Of a stretch of DNA of 64,000 nucleotides, positions 1-8,335 are shown piece by piece. Both the position numbers and the translations under genes were made by a program. How positions within the stretch are numbered: the stretch's first letter is position 1; each line of letters starts with the position of its first letter. Under the pieces are notes generated by a model. The model was not told the DNA's origin. It made no database searches and worked only from the letters and a program-made list of their open reading frames with translations. The stretch is from Lysobacter soli (lineage in GTDB: Bacteria; Pseudomonadota; Gammaproteobacteria; Xanthomonadales; Xanthomonadaceae): positions 1 through 64,000 of the forward strand of contig NZ_QTJR01000004.1 in assembly GCF_003382285.1 (NCBI RefSeq), read 5' to 3'.

Positions 1-1
1 C

Positions 2-784
2 GGCATGAACATCCAGAATGCCGGCTTCATCGTGCTGGCGGCGGCGCTGGGCATCGTGGTGCAGCGCTTCTTCGGCTGGACGATCCCGCAGGTGTTCCTG
101 GCACTGGCGATCGCGAACGTGATCGTGGCGATCTACATCTTCACGATCGTGCCCGAGTTCATGATGCGGTTCCTGAGCTGGGTGTTCGTGCGCGTGCTGT
201 ACCGCATGCGGCCGCACGGCATCGAGCAGCACGTGCCGGACGAAGGCGCGGCGCTGATCGTGTGCAACCACGTGAGCTACATGGACGCGCTGATCCTGTC
301 GGCGAGCGTGCCGCGGCCGATCCGCTTCGTCATGTATTACCGGATCTTCAACATCCCGGTGATGAGCTGGATCTTCCGCACGGCGAAGGCGATCCCCATC
401 GCCGGTGCGCGCGAGGACCCCGAGCTGATGCGCAAGGCGTTCGACGAGATCGACGCCGCATTGGCCGAAGGCGAACTGGTCGGCATCTTCCCCGAAGGCG
501 CGCTGACGAAGGACGGTCAGATCGCGCCGTTCAAGTCGGGCGTGGAGCACATCCTGGAACGCGCCGCAGCGCGCGGCCAGATCGTGCCCGTGGTGCCGAT
601 GGCCCTGCGCAACATGTGGACGAGCATGTGGAGCCGCCGCGACACGCGACTGGGGCGGATGCGCGTGCCGCGCCGGTTCCGCGCGCCGGTGGAGGTGATC
701 GCGCAGGCACCGATCCTGGATCCCGCCATCGACGCGGCCACGCTGGAAGCGAAAGTGCGGGCGATGCGCGGCGACGCCGCCTGA
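2..784 (+). CDS. MFS/1-acylglycerol-3-phosphate acyltransferase fusion, C-terminal part
   Basis: The reading frame is open to the left edge of the window, so this is a partial gene. The N-terminal part seen here is two hydrophobic helices that look like the last helices of an MFS transporter. They are followed by a PlsC-type lysophospholipid acyltransferase domain with the acceptor motif NHVSYMD (HX4D, around residue 92 of the visible part) and the FPEG motif (IFPEGALTKDG). The domain order matches the MFS-PlsC fusions known in Proteobacteria, which import or flip lysophospholipids and re-acylate them at the inner membrane. No AMP-binding domain follows. The ATG at 5 is unlikely to be the true start because it lies inside the membrane part. 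Confidence 0.8.
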   Translation, partial: GMNIQNAGFIVLAAALGIVVQRFFGWTIPQVFLALAIANVIVAIYIFTIVPEFMMRFLSWVFVRVLYRMRPHGIEQHVPDEGAALIVCNHVSYMDALILSASVPRPIRFVMYYRIFNIPVMSWIFRTAKAIPIAGAREDPELMRKAFDEIDAALAEGELVGIFPEGALTKDGQIAPFKSGVEHILERAAARGQIVPVVPMALRNMWTSMWSRRDTRLGRMRVPRRFRAPVEVIAQAPILDPAIDAATLEAKVRAMRGDAA

Positions 785-859
785 GCCATCACGGCGGGAC
801 CATGGGGCGTTTCCTAGGATCGGTTCGCCGCGGCGTCGCGGCGCACCCGAAGGATCGCC

Positions 860-1222
860 ATGAACGTGCCGCCTCCCATCCCGCCGTCGTCGCCGCCGCC
901 TTCGCTGGCGTCGCGTATTCCCAACTACATGATCTGGGCGATCCTCATCACGATCGCCTCGGTGCTGTTCTGCTGCATCGTCGGCACGATCCCGGGCATC
1001 GTGGCCATCGTGTTCGCCGCGCAGGTCAACACCAAGCTCGCCGCGGGCGATGAAGCCGGCGCGTGGGTCGCGTCGCGTCGCGCGAAGCTGTGGTGCTGGA
1101 TCACCACGGGCCTGACGATCCTCGGCCTGTGCTGGACGATCTGGTTCATCAGCGCCGGCGGCATGGCGCATTACCAGCAGATGATGCAGGAGTTGGAAAA
1201 CGTGCAGCGCGTGCAGCAATGA
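860..1222 (+). CDS. CD225/dispanin-like small membrane protein
   Basis: This 120-residue protein has a proline-rich N-terminus (about residues 4-15) and two membrane segments (about 24-48 and 73-97), separated by a loop containing NTKLAAGDEAGAW and ASRRAKLW. That pattern of a Pro-rich head, a first helix with a CC pair, a conserved AxxVNxKLAAGD loop and a second helix is typical of bacterial CD225/dispanin proteins, whose role is unknown. A GAAGGA sequence lies upstream of the ATG. The stop overlaps the next start as ATGA, so the two genes are translationally coupled. Confidence 0.75.
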   Translation: MNVPPPIPPSSPPPSLASRIPNYMIWAILITIASVLFCCIVGTIPGIVAIVFAAQVNTKLAAGDEAGAWVASRRAKLWCWITTGLTILGLCWTIWFISAGGMAHYQQMMQELENVQRVQQ

Positions 1223-1638
1223 ACGCCGTCGTTTGCCGCGCCTCGTCGCTCGCGTTCGGGATGCGCACCGCCGTGGCGGGTGCCACGGCGGTGCTCACGC
1301 TGCTGGGTGCCGCGCTGCTGCGGGTGTTCCAGCCCGAGTCGCTGTGGCCCTGCGTTTTCTATGCCGTCACCGGGCTGCACTGCCCCGGCTGCGGGCTCAC
1401 GCGCATGCTGCACGCGCTGGTGCATGGCGACGTGGCGCGTGCGTGGTCGATGAATCCGCTGGCGATGATCGCGCTGCCATTGCTCGCGGCGATGCTGGCG
1501 CAGTGGTGGCTAGCGCGGCCGCTGTTGCCTGCGTCGCTCAACCGGTACGCGCACGATGGACGCGTGTGGATCGTCGCGCTTATCGCGTTCGGCGTGCTGC
1601 GGAACCTGCCGATGTTTGCGTGGATGGCGCCGGGCTGA
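1219..1638 (+). CDS. DUF2752 membrane protein
   Basis: The start is the ATG overlapping the upstream stop (ATGA), giving 139 residues. The protein has three hydrophobic segments and the family motif CPGCGLTRM (about residues 58-66), with a preceding Cys near FQPESLWPCVFY. CPxCGxTR is the signature of DUF2752, a family of small inner-membrane proteins often encoded beside CD225/dispanin or TM2 genes, as here. Its biochemical role is not known. The neighbouring gene order supports a coupled pair rather than a chance overlap. The next gene converges, with its stop only a few bases downstream. Confidence 0.75.
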   Translation: MNAVVCRASSLAFGMRTAVAGATAVLTLLGAALLRVFQPESLWPCVFYAVTGLHCPGCGLTRMLHALVHGDVARAWSMNPLAMIALPLLAAMLAQWWLARPLLPASLNRYAHDGRVWIVALIAFGVLRNLPMFAWMAPG

Positions 1639-1641
1639 GCG

Positions 1642-2589
1642 TCAGCTCACCCAGCCCGCGATGACGAACAGCGCGAGCACCGCAAGCCATACCAGCAGGC
1701 TGCGCCAGACCAGGCTCATCGCGTCGCGCAATTCCGGCACTTCGCCGGAGAACGTTGCGGAGATCGGCGGTGGTGTCGGCGCAAGGCCGGCATCGCCCGC
1801 TTCCACGCCGGTGGCGACGTCGTCGTAATCGGCGGCCTCGTCGGCGAGTTCGCACTTCACGCTGGCACGCGCGACGGCGCCGAGGAACGGACGGCGCACG
1901 TCGAACGACGCGCCACCGGCATCGCGCCACGCGCCGAGCACGGTGTCGAAGTTGCCGACCAGCGCGAGCGAAAGCGTCATCAGCTGCGCGACGGGCCAGT
2001 CGAGGATCGCGAACAGGTAACGCGCGCCTTCGCGCGTTTCGTTCGGCAATGCGCTGGCCGCTTCGCCTTCGGCCGAAATGGCGGTAAGCCGGTAGAGCAA
2101 CGCGCCGAACGGCCCGAGCAGCAGGAACCAGAACAGCACGCCGAACCAGCGGTGCTGCGCGTTGCGGAAGACGGCTTCGACGAGGCTGCCGCCGTCGAGC
2201 ACCGCGGGCATGCCCCCTTCGGGCCACAGGCGCATCGCAGCGGTGCGGCGCGCGACGGGATCGGGCGCGTTGGTGACGGCATCGACATCGACGTCCAAGT
2301 CACGCGGGCCCCATGCGTAGAACAGCACGGCGACGCCGAAGATCAGGCTTGCTAGGCCAAAGAAGGTATCCAACAACGCGAGCTGGAACAGCGTGACGAG
2401 GAGCGAGATCGGTGCAAGCGCTAGGACGAGTCCCCAGCGACCGCGCCAGAAGCTGCCTTCGGGGAAGCGCGAGTCGAGCCAGCGCAGCCAATCGCGATAC
2501 CAGCCGTACTGGCGAACCGACGCCGCAAGCGACGGCGCCATGTGGCCGAGCACCAGCGCGACGACGACGGCGATCAGGGTGGCGGACAT
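1642..2589 (-). CDS. ampE: AmpE-like regulatory signalling modulator
   Basis: This 315-residue integral membrane protein has hydrophobic segments at the N-terminus, around residues 50-90, 145-165 and at the extreme C-terminus. The N-terminal sequence (LIAVVVALVLGHMAPSLA) and the central EAVFRNAQHRWFGVLFWFLLLGP region resemble the AmpE/CobD-like family. AmpE is linked to beta-lactamase induction and cell-wall recycling together with AmpD. No ampD lies in the adjacent sequence, so the usual ampDE operon is not seen here. It is transcribed convergently to the DUF2752 gene. Family assignment rests on topology and motif resemblance. Confidence 0.7.
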   Translation of the reverse strand: MSATLIAVVVALVLGHMAPSLAASVRQYGWYRDWLRWLDSRFPEGSFWRGRWGLVLALAPISLLVTLFQLALLDTFFGLASLIFGVAVLFYAWGPRDLDVDVDAVTNAPDPVARRTAAMRLWPEGGMPAVLDGGSLVEAVFRNAQHRWFGVLFWFLLLGPFGALLYRLTAISAEGEAASALPNETREGARYLFAILDWPVAQLMTLSLALVGNFDTVLGAWRDAGGASFDVRRPFLGAVARASVKCELADEAADYDDVATGVEAGDAGLAPTPPPISATFSGEVPELRDAMSLVWRSLLVWLAVLALFVIAGWVS

Positions 2590-2662
2590 TGCGCGGCGGC
2601 TCCGGTCGCGTGGGCTGGATCGATTCTAGCGTGGCGTTGCGGGAGCGATGGCGTCTGCTCAT

Positions 2663-2720
2663 AGCCCCTCTCCCGCCGGCGACCGAAGGGAGTGCAGAGC
2701 TGAGAGGGGGCGGGGTGAGC
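2663..2720. repeat. degenerate CTCTCCCGC-type intergenic repeat
   Basis: The sequence has CCCCTCTCCCGCC and, further on, GAGAGGGGGCGGGGTGAGC. This resembles the hairpin repeats at 49294, 49511 and 51842 but with a diverged loop. It lies just upstream of the ampE start. Confidence 0.45.
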
Positions 2721-2809
2721 CTGGCGGAGTGATGGCCCACACGTCTCGCGGGCGTCTTTCGCGACGTGAGGCAGTTGCCTGCTGCAGCCAAGATCATTCG
2801 CGATGCAGT

Positions 2810-3240
2810 GCACTGCGCCCTTAGCTGTCATCCCCGCGAAGGCGGGGATCCATGCCTGCGAGCATCAACGCCTTCGAATGAGGCGGGGCGTGGGCCCGAT
2901 GGATTCCCGCCTTCGCGGGAATGACGGTGCTGTTGGGTGCTGGCACGAGAGTGCCCGTGCGTTACAGGCCTGGGTCCCGGCTTTGGCCGGGACGACGGCA
3001 TTCTGTTGCGACACATCACCGAAATGATTCGAAGATACGGCGCACTACGCCCTTGGCTGTCATCCTCGCGAAGGCGGGGATCCTGTTTGCATGCATCAAC
3101 GACGCCGAATGAGGCGGGGCGTGGGCCGTGGATTCCCGCCTTCGCGGGAATGACGGTGAGGTAGGTTTCGGGTGCGGGAGTGCCCGTGCGTTACAGGCCT
3201 GGGTCCCGGCTTTCGCCGGGATGACGGCTTTCTTTCGGGC
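2810..3240. repeat. tandem pair of about 200-bp units, each with three REP-like palindromes
   Basis: The 2590-3257 gap contains no convincing gene. It holds two diverged copies of one unit, starting at about 2810 and 3042. Each has, in the same order, a GTCATCC-CGCGAAGGCGGGGATCC palindrome (2827-2853 and 3059-3083), the inverted form GGATTCCCGCCTTCGCGGGAATGAC (2900-2927 and 3127-3155), and a third palindrome with GGGTCCCGGC and GCCGGGA arms (2970-2998 and 3199-3228). Shared spacer text such as GAATGAGGCGGGGCGTGGGCC and GTGCCCGTGCGTTACAGGCC shows that the whole unit was duplicated. Confidence 0.85.
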
Positions 3241-3257
3241 GACTGGTAACGGCTCGC

Positions 3258-4205
3258 TTACGCGCCGCCGTGCTCCGCCAGCCACCGCTCGATCAACCAG
3301 CGCGAGATCGAAATGCTCGGCGAGAGCACCGGGCCTTCGCCATCGTCCTGCGTGCTGCCCCACTCGCCGCGTTGGCGTGCACGACGCACGTCATCAGCGG
3401 TGAACCACCGCGCTTCCTCGAGCTCGTCGTCGACCTGCGGCTGGTCGGGCTCGGCTTCGGCGTGGAAACCGAGCATCAGCGAGCCCGGGAACGGCCACGG
3501 TTGCGAGGCCATGTAACGGCAACGACGCACGCGCACGCCGGTTTCTTCCAGCACTTCGCGCGCGACGGTCTGCTCCAGCGATTCCCCCGGCTCGACGAAA
3601 CCCGCGAGCACCGAGTAGCGCCGCGCGGGCCACGCGGCCTGGCGACCGAGCAGCAAACGCGAACCGTCGGTGACGGCGACGATCACCGCCGGATCGGTGC
3701 GCGGGTAATGTTCGACACCGCACTTCGTGCACGTGCCCTGCCAGCCGGCGCGCGACAACGCGACTTCGCCGCCGCACACACCGCAGTAGCGGTGGCGGCT
3801 GCGCCAGTGCTGCAGCGCGCGAGCTTGCGCGAACACACTCGCATCGAACGCCGGCCACGACGCCGCGGCGCTGCGCAGGTCGACGCGACGCGGCGCATCG
3901 AGCGCGGTCAGCGCGCCTTCCAGCGCGAACCACGCCGTGTCGTGCGGATCGAGGCCGAGGAACACCGCGGCACCCACGCCTCCGGGACCCTCGCTTACGT
4001 CGTGTCCGGTGATGGCGAGTAGTCGGCCTTCGGCGTCGGCGTACGCGTTGCCCTTCTCGTCGAGCAGGATCACGCGCGAGGTGGGCCAGCGCGATTTCAG
4101 CGCGTCGGGATCGTCGCGAAGGCGGTCGGCACGATCGAGCGCGCCGCGGCACGCGGCATCCGCGCCGGCTTCGACGAACGCGAACGGTGCCGGCGTGTCG
4201 CTCAC
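3258..4205 (-). CDS. nudC: NAD(H) pyrophosphatase / RNA decapping NUDIX hydrolase
   Basis: This 315-residue NudC-type NUDIX enzyme hydrolyses NADH to NMNH and AMP and, in the characterised family, removes NAD caps from RNA. A zinc ribbon (CGVCGGE and CTKC) is visible around residues 142-165. The NUDIX box follows, with [19 protein letters not shown], and then the NudC signature SQPWPFP. The start is GTG at 4205, which overlaps the erpA stop (GTGA), so the two genes are coupled. Length and motif order match the family. Confidence 0.93.
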   Translation of the reverse strand: MSDTPAPFAFVEAGADAACRGALDRADRLRDDPDALKSRWPTSRVILLDEKGNAYADAEGRLLAITGHDVSEGPGGVGAAVFLGLDPHDTAWFALEGALTALDAPRRVDLRSAAASWPAFDASVFAQARALQHWRSRHRYCGVCGGEVALSRAGWQGTCTKCGVEHYPRTDPAVIVAVTDGSRLLLGRQAAWPARRYSVLAGFVEPGESLEQTVAREVLEETGVRVRRCRYMASQPWPFPGSLMLGFHAEAEPDQPQVDDELEEARWFTADDVRRARQRGEWGSTQDDGEGPVLSPSISISRWLIERWLAEHGGA

Positions 4206-4576
4206 ACCGCGAACGAGGAACCGCAGCCGCAGGTGGTCTTCGCGTTCGGATTGCGGATCACGAACTGCGCGCCGTGCAGGCTTTCGGTGTAGTCGACCTC
4301 GGCGCCCATCAGGTACTGCAGGCTCAACGGGTCGACCAGCAGCGTGACGCCATCGGTCTGGATGGCGAGGTCGTCCTCGCCCTGCGCCTCGTCGAACTCG
4401 AAGCCGTACTGGAAGCCGGAGCAGCCGCCGCCCTGGATGTAGACGCGCAACTTGAGCGCGTCGTTGCCCTCCTCCGCGATCAGCTCGCGCACCTTGCGGG
4501 CGGCGGCCGACGAGAACTGGAGGGGGCGGTCGAGGGACTGGTAGTCCGGCGTGGGGGAAACGGTGGGCAATTCCAT
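4202..4576 (-). CDS. erpA: iron-sulfur cluster insertion protein ErpA
   Basis: This is an A-type Fe-S carrier of 124 residues. The three conserved cysteines are in [11 protein letters not shown] and in the C-terminal CGCGSSFAV. ErpA delivers clusters to apo-enzymes, including those of isoprenoid synthesis and respiration. The start at 4576 (MELPTVSP) was preferred to an in-frame ATG 12 codons upstream because family members begin close to this point, though no strong ribosome binding site separates the two. Its stop overlaps the nudC start. Confidence 0.93.
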   Translation of the reverse strand: MELPTVSPTPDYQSLDRPLQFSSAAARKVRELIAEEGNDALKLRVYIQGGGCSGFQYGFEFDEAQGEDDLAIQTDGVTLLVDPLSLQYLMGAEVDYTESLHGAQFVIRNPNAKTTCGCGSSFAV

Positions 4577-4658
4577 GCGAAAAAGGATGGGGCGCGCGGC
4601 CGGGTTGTTCAAGCCGCAGGACGGGTCGCTGCGTCCTGCGGGCGCCGCAACGCCGGTT

Positions 4659-5450
4659 TCAGGGCGTCGCGGTGGCCGGCGCGACGTCGCGGGTGGCGTC
4701 GGCCCAGGTGAAGGACTGCTCGATCGGCGCGCCCGAGCGCGGCGCCAGGCGCACGGCGACGCGCACCGGCGTGAAGCCCGGCGGCAGGAAGATGTCGCCT
4801 TCGACCTGCTGGAAGTACTTGAACGAGTACGTCATGCCCGGCGCGTTGGCCTGCTGGCGCAGCACCGGCCAGGTGAGCTTTTCGAGCTTGCCGCCGCGCG
4901 TGCCCTCGATCGCCAGCGTGAGCTGCCCGGTACTGACCGCGCCGCGGTTGAGGTTCTGGGTGAGCGTGCCGGTGAAGTGCCAGGCGGTGTCGTTCTGCGG
5001 CTGCAGCCGAAGCGAATGCACCGCCAGGCCGCGGCGCTGCGCCGTACTGCCGACCAGGCGCTCGTAGAAGGCGACGTCGGCGCGCAGGCCGGCGATTTCC
5101 TCGTCGCGCTCGGCCAGCGTGCTCTGCAGGTCGCGATTGGCATCGCGGCTGATCTGGTCCGAACGGCTGAGCGTCGCCACGCGCTGCTCGAGCTGTTCGA
5201 TCTGGCGCCGCTGGCTGCGCGTTTCGCGTTCGCGGTTCTCCAGCTGCGCCTGCGGGCTGTCCGGCGCCGGCGCGAACACGCGCCACGCGCCCCAGAGGCC
5301 GAAGAGCAGCGCCACGGCGACCACGCCCAGCAGCAACGGCGTGCGCCCGCCGACCAGCGCGTCGCGCGCGGCCGACGGCGCGGCGACGTGCTCCGGCACG
5401 TGGCCGGGCGGTCGGGGCGACGTGGATTGCTCGGGATCGCTCGGGGTCAT
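4659..5450 (-). CDS. DUF6776-like membrane-anchored coiled-coil protein (first paralog)
   Basis: The protein is 263 residues. A disordered N-terminal tail (1-37) leads into one membrane helix (about 38-58), then a coiled coil (about 68-125, with [16 protein letters not shown] and [14 protein letters not shown]), then a C-terminal domain with conserved blocks [14 protein letters not shown] and YSFKYFQQ. It is clearly paralogous to the gene at 5973-6704, and the two flank a bactofilin. The layout suggests a membrane-anchored partner of the bactofilin polymer. That is inference; the family has no established function. Confidence 0.75.
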   Translation of the reverse strand: MTPSDPEQSTSPRPPGHVPEHVAAPSAARDALVGGRTPLLLGVVAVALLFGLWGAWRVFAPAPDSPQAQLENRERETRSQRRQIEQLEQRVATLSRSDQISRDANRDLQSTLAERDEEIAGLRADVAFYERLVGSTAQRRGLAVHSLRLQPQNDTAWHFTGTLTQNLNRGAVSTGQLTLAIEGTRGGKLEKLTWPVLRQQANAPGMTYSFKYFQQVEGDIFLPPGFTPVRVAVRLAPRSGAPIEQSFTWADATRDVAPATATP

Positions 5451-5502
5451 GCCGGGGCGCCGTGGGAATCGGCGCCCAGCCTACCGCGAGCCGGTGTGAC
5501 GG

Positions 5503-5919
5503 TCAGCGCAGAACGGCGGCGCCGTCCAGATCCGCTTCAGTCAGGGCGTGGCCTTCGTGGGCGCCGGCGTGGATCAGGCGGCCGGTCAGCACCGAGCCGG
5601 CCAGCATCTCGACGACCTGGTAGTGCACGTTGCCCTGCACGCGGGCCTTCGCGGCCAGTTCGACGCGCTCGCTGGCATAGACGTCGCCATCGAGGCGGCC
5701 GTTGAGGATGACCACCGGCGCGCGCACCTCGCCCTCGATGCTGCCGTTCTCGGCCAGCGTGATCGTGGCGCGCTGGCCTTCCTCGGCGATCACCTTGCCG
5801 ACGATCCGGCCTTCGACATACAGGCCGCCGCTGAACTTCAGGTCGCCATGGATGACGACCTGGGCGCCGATGAGGGTGTCGACCTGGCCGTCGATCTGGG
5901 CGGGTTTGTTCTTGAACAT
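5503..5919 (-). CDS. bactofilin (polymer-forming cytoskeletal protein)
   Basis: This 138-residue bactofilin starts at MFKNKPAQID. The central part is a run of short beta repeats (GAQVVIHGDLKFSGGLYVEG, GSIEGEVRAPVVILNGRLDG, KARVQGNVHYQVVEM), giving the right-handed beta helix that self-assembles into nucleotide-free filaments. It has short disordered ends and no membrane helix of its own. Bactofilins scaffold cell-wall enzymes and shape-determining proteins. The flanking DUF6776-like genes on the same strand probably form one operon with it: 53 bases separate it from the upstream paralog and 52 from the downstream one. Confidence 0.93.
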   Translation of the reverse strand: MFKNKPAQIDGQVDTLIGAQVVIHGDLKFSGGLYVEGRIVGKVIAEEGQRATITLAENGSIEGEVRAPVVILNGRLDGDVYASERVELAAKARVQGNVHYQVVEMLAGSVLTGRLIHAGAHEGHALTEADLDGAAVLR

Positions 5920-5972
5920 CGGGTACTTCCGGTTGCGCGCCGGCGGACCGGCAGTAAGGGGGAATCGTCGGA

Positions 5973-6704
5973 TCAGGTGGCGCCGAGCTGCCAGCCCAGC
6001 GTCTGCTCCACGGCGACGTCGCCGCCGTCGAGCGACACGCGCACGCGCTGCGGGGTGAAGTCGGCCGGCAGCATCACGCTGCCGTTGAGCTGCTGGAAAT
6101 AGCGGAACGAGTAGTCCTGCGGCGGCGCGGAGCTGCGCTGGTGGAGCTCGTCCCAGCTGATCGTCGCGAGCTTGCCGTGGCGCACGCCCTCGACGGTGAA
6201 ATGCAGGCGGCCGCGGCTGATCGCGCCCTTGTTGAGGCTCTGCGTCAGCACGATCTGGTAGCGCCAGCTGCCGCCGGACTCGGCATCGAAGCGCGCCGAG
6301 TGCACGCTGAGGCCCTTCGGCTGGCCGGTCGCGCCGACCAGCCGCTCGTAGAAGGCGAGGTTCGCGCGCAGGTCGGAGATTTCCTCCTCGCGCTCGGCCA
6401 GTTCGCCCTGCACTTCCTTGTTCGCGGCTCGGCTGATCTGGTCGGACCGCGAAAGCGTCGCCTCGCGTTGGGCCAGTTGCTCGGCCTGCGAGCGCCAGCG
6501 GCGCAGTTCGTCCTGGGCCGCGTCCAGCTGCGCCGTCACCTGCGGCAGCTTGGGCGCGGCATGGCGCTCGGCACCGAGCCACACGCCCGCCAGCGAGCCC
6601 AGCCACGCGATGGCGAGCACGGCCGCGATCAGCGGCCGGCGGTCCGGACGCTGCTGGACGATCGTGAAGCGCGGCGGCGGCGCCCTGCGCGGCGTGTTGT
6701 TCAT
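5973..6704 (-). CDS. DUF6776-like membrane-anchored coiled-coil protein (second paralog)
   Basis: This 243-residue protein starts at MNNTPRRAPPP. A basic, proline-rich N-terminus precedes a membrane helix (about 26-46), a coiled coil (about 52-110) and a C-terminal domain. Conserved blocks shared with the 4659-5450 protein are [44 protein letters not shown] and YSFRYFQQLNG. It is the first gene of the leftward bactofilin cluster. No enzymatic motif is visible. The likely role is an envelope-anchored structural or adaptor protein, inferred from topology and context only. Confidence 0.75.
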   Translation of the reverse strand: MNNTPRRAPPPRFTIVQQRPDRRPLIAAVLAIAWLGSLAGVWLGAERHAAPKLPQVTAQLDAAQDELRRWRSQAEQLAQREATLSRSDQISRAANKEVQGELAEREEEISDLRANLAFYERLVGATGQPKGLSVHSARFDAESGGSWRYQIVLTQSLNKGAISRGRLHFTVEGVRHGKLATISWDELHQRSSAPPQDYSFRYFQQLNGSVMLPADFTPQRVRVSLDGGDVAVEQTLGWQLGAT

Positions 6705-6779
6705 AAGCGTGTTTCCGGCGGTGAGTCGCCGGATTCCCCAGCCCCTATACTTCGATGGACAGTCTAGCGAGGGAGCGAC

Positions 6780-7361
6780 ATGACGGATGCGCACCTGTTC
6801 GCAATTGGCGTAGTTCTGGCCTGGCTGGCCGGAATCCGCGTGTATCTCACGGTCTTCGGCGTCGGCTTGGCGGGCTTCTTCGGCTGGCTGGACCTGCCGC
6901 AGGCGCTGCAGGTTACCGCCTCGCCCTGGGTCCTTGGCGTCTCGGGCCTGCTCGCCGCTGGTGAATTTTTCGCCGACAAGATTCCGGGCGTCGACTCCGG
7001 CTGGGACCTGCTGCACACGCTGCTGCGCGTCCCGGCGGGCGCCTTCCTCGCGGCCGCCACGCTGTCGCCCGACGGGCAGCTCGGCGCTGGCGCGCTCGCA
7101 GCGGGCGCGGGCGTCGCGCTGACCAGCCACGTGCTCAAGTCCGGCTCGCGCGCCCTGCTCAACACCTCGCCGGAACCGATCAGCAACTGGACGGCCTCGA
7201 TCACGGAGGACGCCGCCACGATCGGCGGCCTGGCGCTGGTGTTCGCGCATCCGTGGATCGCGCTCGGCCTCGTCGTGCTGATCAGCATCACCGTCGCGCT
7301 GCTGCTGTGGTGGGTCTGGCGGATGCTGTTCCGCCGCACGCCGAAACCCGGGCCGATTTGA
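6780..7361 (+). CDS. DUF4126 membrane protein
   Basis: This 193-residue, strongly hydrophobic protein has five or six predicted membrane segments. The N-terminus (AIGVVLAWLAGIRVYLTVFGVGLAG) and the block EFFADKIPGVDSGWDLLHTLLRVPAGA are characteristic of DUF4126, followed by KSGSRALLNTSPEPISNW. The family function is unknown. It is transcribed divergently from the DUF6776-bactofilin cluster and ends at a strong terminator shared with the convergent bfr gene. Confidence 0.85.
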   Translation: MTDAHLFAIGVVLAWLAGIRVYLTVFGVGLAGFFGWLDLPQALQVTASPWVLGVSGLLAAGEFFADKIPGVDSGWDLLHTLLRVPAGAFLAAATLSPDGQLGAGALAAGAGVALTSHVLKSGSRALLNTSPEPISNWTASITEDAATIGGLALVFAHPWIALGLVVLISITVALLLWWVWRMLFRRTPKPGPI

Positions 7362-7390
7362 CGGGCCGATCTGACGAACCGCCAACGAAA

Positions 7391-7420
7391 AACGCCGCCG
7401 GATCCGGCGGCATTTTCGTT
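7391..7420. terminator. bidirectional rho-independent terminator
   Basis: A perfect inverted repeat, GCCGCCGGATCCGGCGGC (7394-7411), has an A run on one side and a T-rich run on the other. It lies between the convergent DUF4126 and bfr genes and can serve both. Confidence 0.85.
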
Positions 7421-7443
7421 TCAGCCTTCGCGATGCGAGGCGA

Positions 7444-7914
7444 TCAGTCTTCCAGCTTCGTCAGCAGGTAATTCTGTTCGCCCAGGCGCTCGATCAGCGA
7501 CAGCTGCGTCTCGATCCAGTCGATGTGTTCTTCCTCGGAATCGAGGATGTCGGCGAAGAGCTTGCGGCTGACGTAGTCGTTCACCGACTCGCAATAACGG
7601 ATGGCGTCGCGCAGCAGCGGCAGGCCTTCCAGTTCGAGCGCGAGATCGCACGCCAGCACTTCGCGCGGATTCTCACCGATGCGCAGCTTGCCCAGCGCCT
7701 GGAAATTCGGCAGGCCTTCGAGGAAGAGGATGCGCTCCGACAGCTTGTCGGCGTGCTTCATCTCGTCGATGGATTCCTTGTATTCGTGTTCGGCCAGTTC
7801 CTTCAGGCCCCAGTTCTTCAGCATCTTGGCGTGCAGGAAGTACTGGTTGATCGCGGTCAGCTCGTTGTAGAGCGCCTTGTTGAGGAACTCGATGACCTTG
7901 GCGTCGCCCTTCAT
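7444..7914 (-). CDS. bfr: bacterioferritin
   Basis: This 156-residue bacterioferritin stores iron in a 24-subunit shell with bound heme. The ferroxidase ligands are visible in [18 protein letters not shown] (Glu18-type position), in [15 protein letters not shown] (E and H, with the heme-ligand Met in the same helix), and in [14 protein letters not shown]. The start at 7914 has a GGAGG sequence 8 bases upstream; an in-frame ATG 11 codons earlier lacks one. bfd, the ferredoxin that releases the stored iron, lies upstream on the same strand. Confidence 0.95.
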   Translation of the reverse strand: MKGDAKVIEFLNKALYNELTAINQYFLHAKMLKNWGLKELAEHEYKESIDEMKHADKLSERILFLEGLPNFQALGKLRIGENPREVLACDLALELEGLPLLRDAIRYCESVNDYVSRKLFADILDSEEEHIDWIETQLSLIERLGEQNYLLTKLED

Positions 7915-8029
7915 GGCCGGCCTCCGTAAGACGTGGGATGGCGGCACTCTAGCCCGTTCATGGGCGCGATGACGGAACGCGAATCGGGTGCAGCCGCGTC
8001 CGAGAATCAGTCTCGGTTGGGAAAGAAGC

Positions 8030-8233
8030 TCAGGCGGCTTCCTGCATCACCGCGAAGGGCAGCTCGCGGACCGCGTGGGCGGCATCGAGCAGCGACGCGG
8101 CCATGTCGAGGCAGCTGCCGCAGTTGGCGCCGGCGCCGGTACGCATCGTCAGCTCGGTCACGCTGCGGCAACCGGCCTCGGCGGCCGAGCGGATGTCGTG
8201 ATCGGTGACCCCATTGCAGATGCAGACGTACAC
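8030..8233 (-). CDS. bfd: bacterioferritin-associated ferredoxin
   Basis: This 67-residue protein has the [2Fe-2S] BFD-fold cysteines: CIC near the N-terminus ([11 protein letters not shown]) and NCGSCLDM later. Bfd binds bacterioferritin and reduces its core so that iron can be mobilised. It is encoded just upstream of bfr on the same strand, and a Fur-type site lies about 56-70 bases upstream of its start, in keeping with iron-starvation induction of bfd in other bacteria. Length and motif spacing match the family. Confidence 0.95.
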   Translation of the reverse strand: MYVCICNGVTDHDIRSAAEAGCRSVTELTMRTGAGANCGSCLDMAASLLDAAHAVRELPFAVMQEAA

Positions 8234-8288
8234 GGCGGCGGTATTCGGCTGGACAGCCGGATCGGCTGCAGGGCCATTCCGCCATGAA

Positions 8289-8303
8289 TGAGAATGATTG
8301 TCA
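8289..8303. promoter_or_regulatory. putative Fur box upstream of bfd
   Basis: TGAGAATGATTGTCA matches the 7-1-7 Fur consensus TGATAATNATTATCA at all but two positions. It sits 56-70 bases upstream of the bfd start on the minus strand, where a Fur repressor site would be expected. Direct reading of the sequence plus the known regulation of bfd support it; binding is not shown. Confidence 0.75.
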
Positions 8304-8335
8304 ATTAATCGACGGCAACCAGTCCGACGCCCCCG

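Noticed and set aside
2827-3228. CRISPR array
   Set aside because: Palindromes are unevenly spaced, in alternating orientation, and spacers are themselves duplicated; no cas genes. They are REP-like elements.
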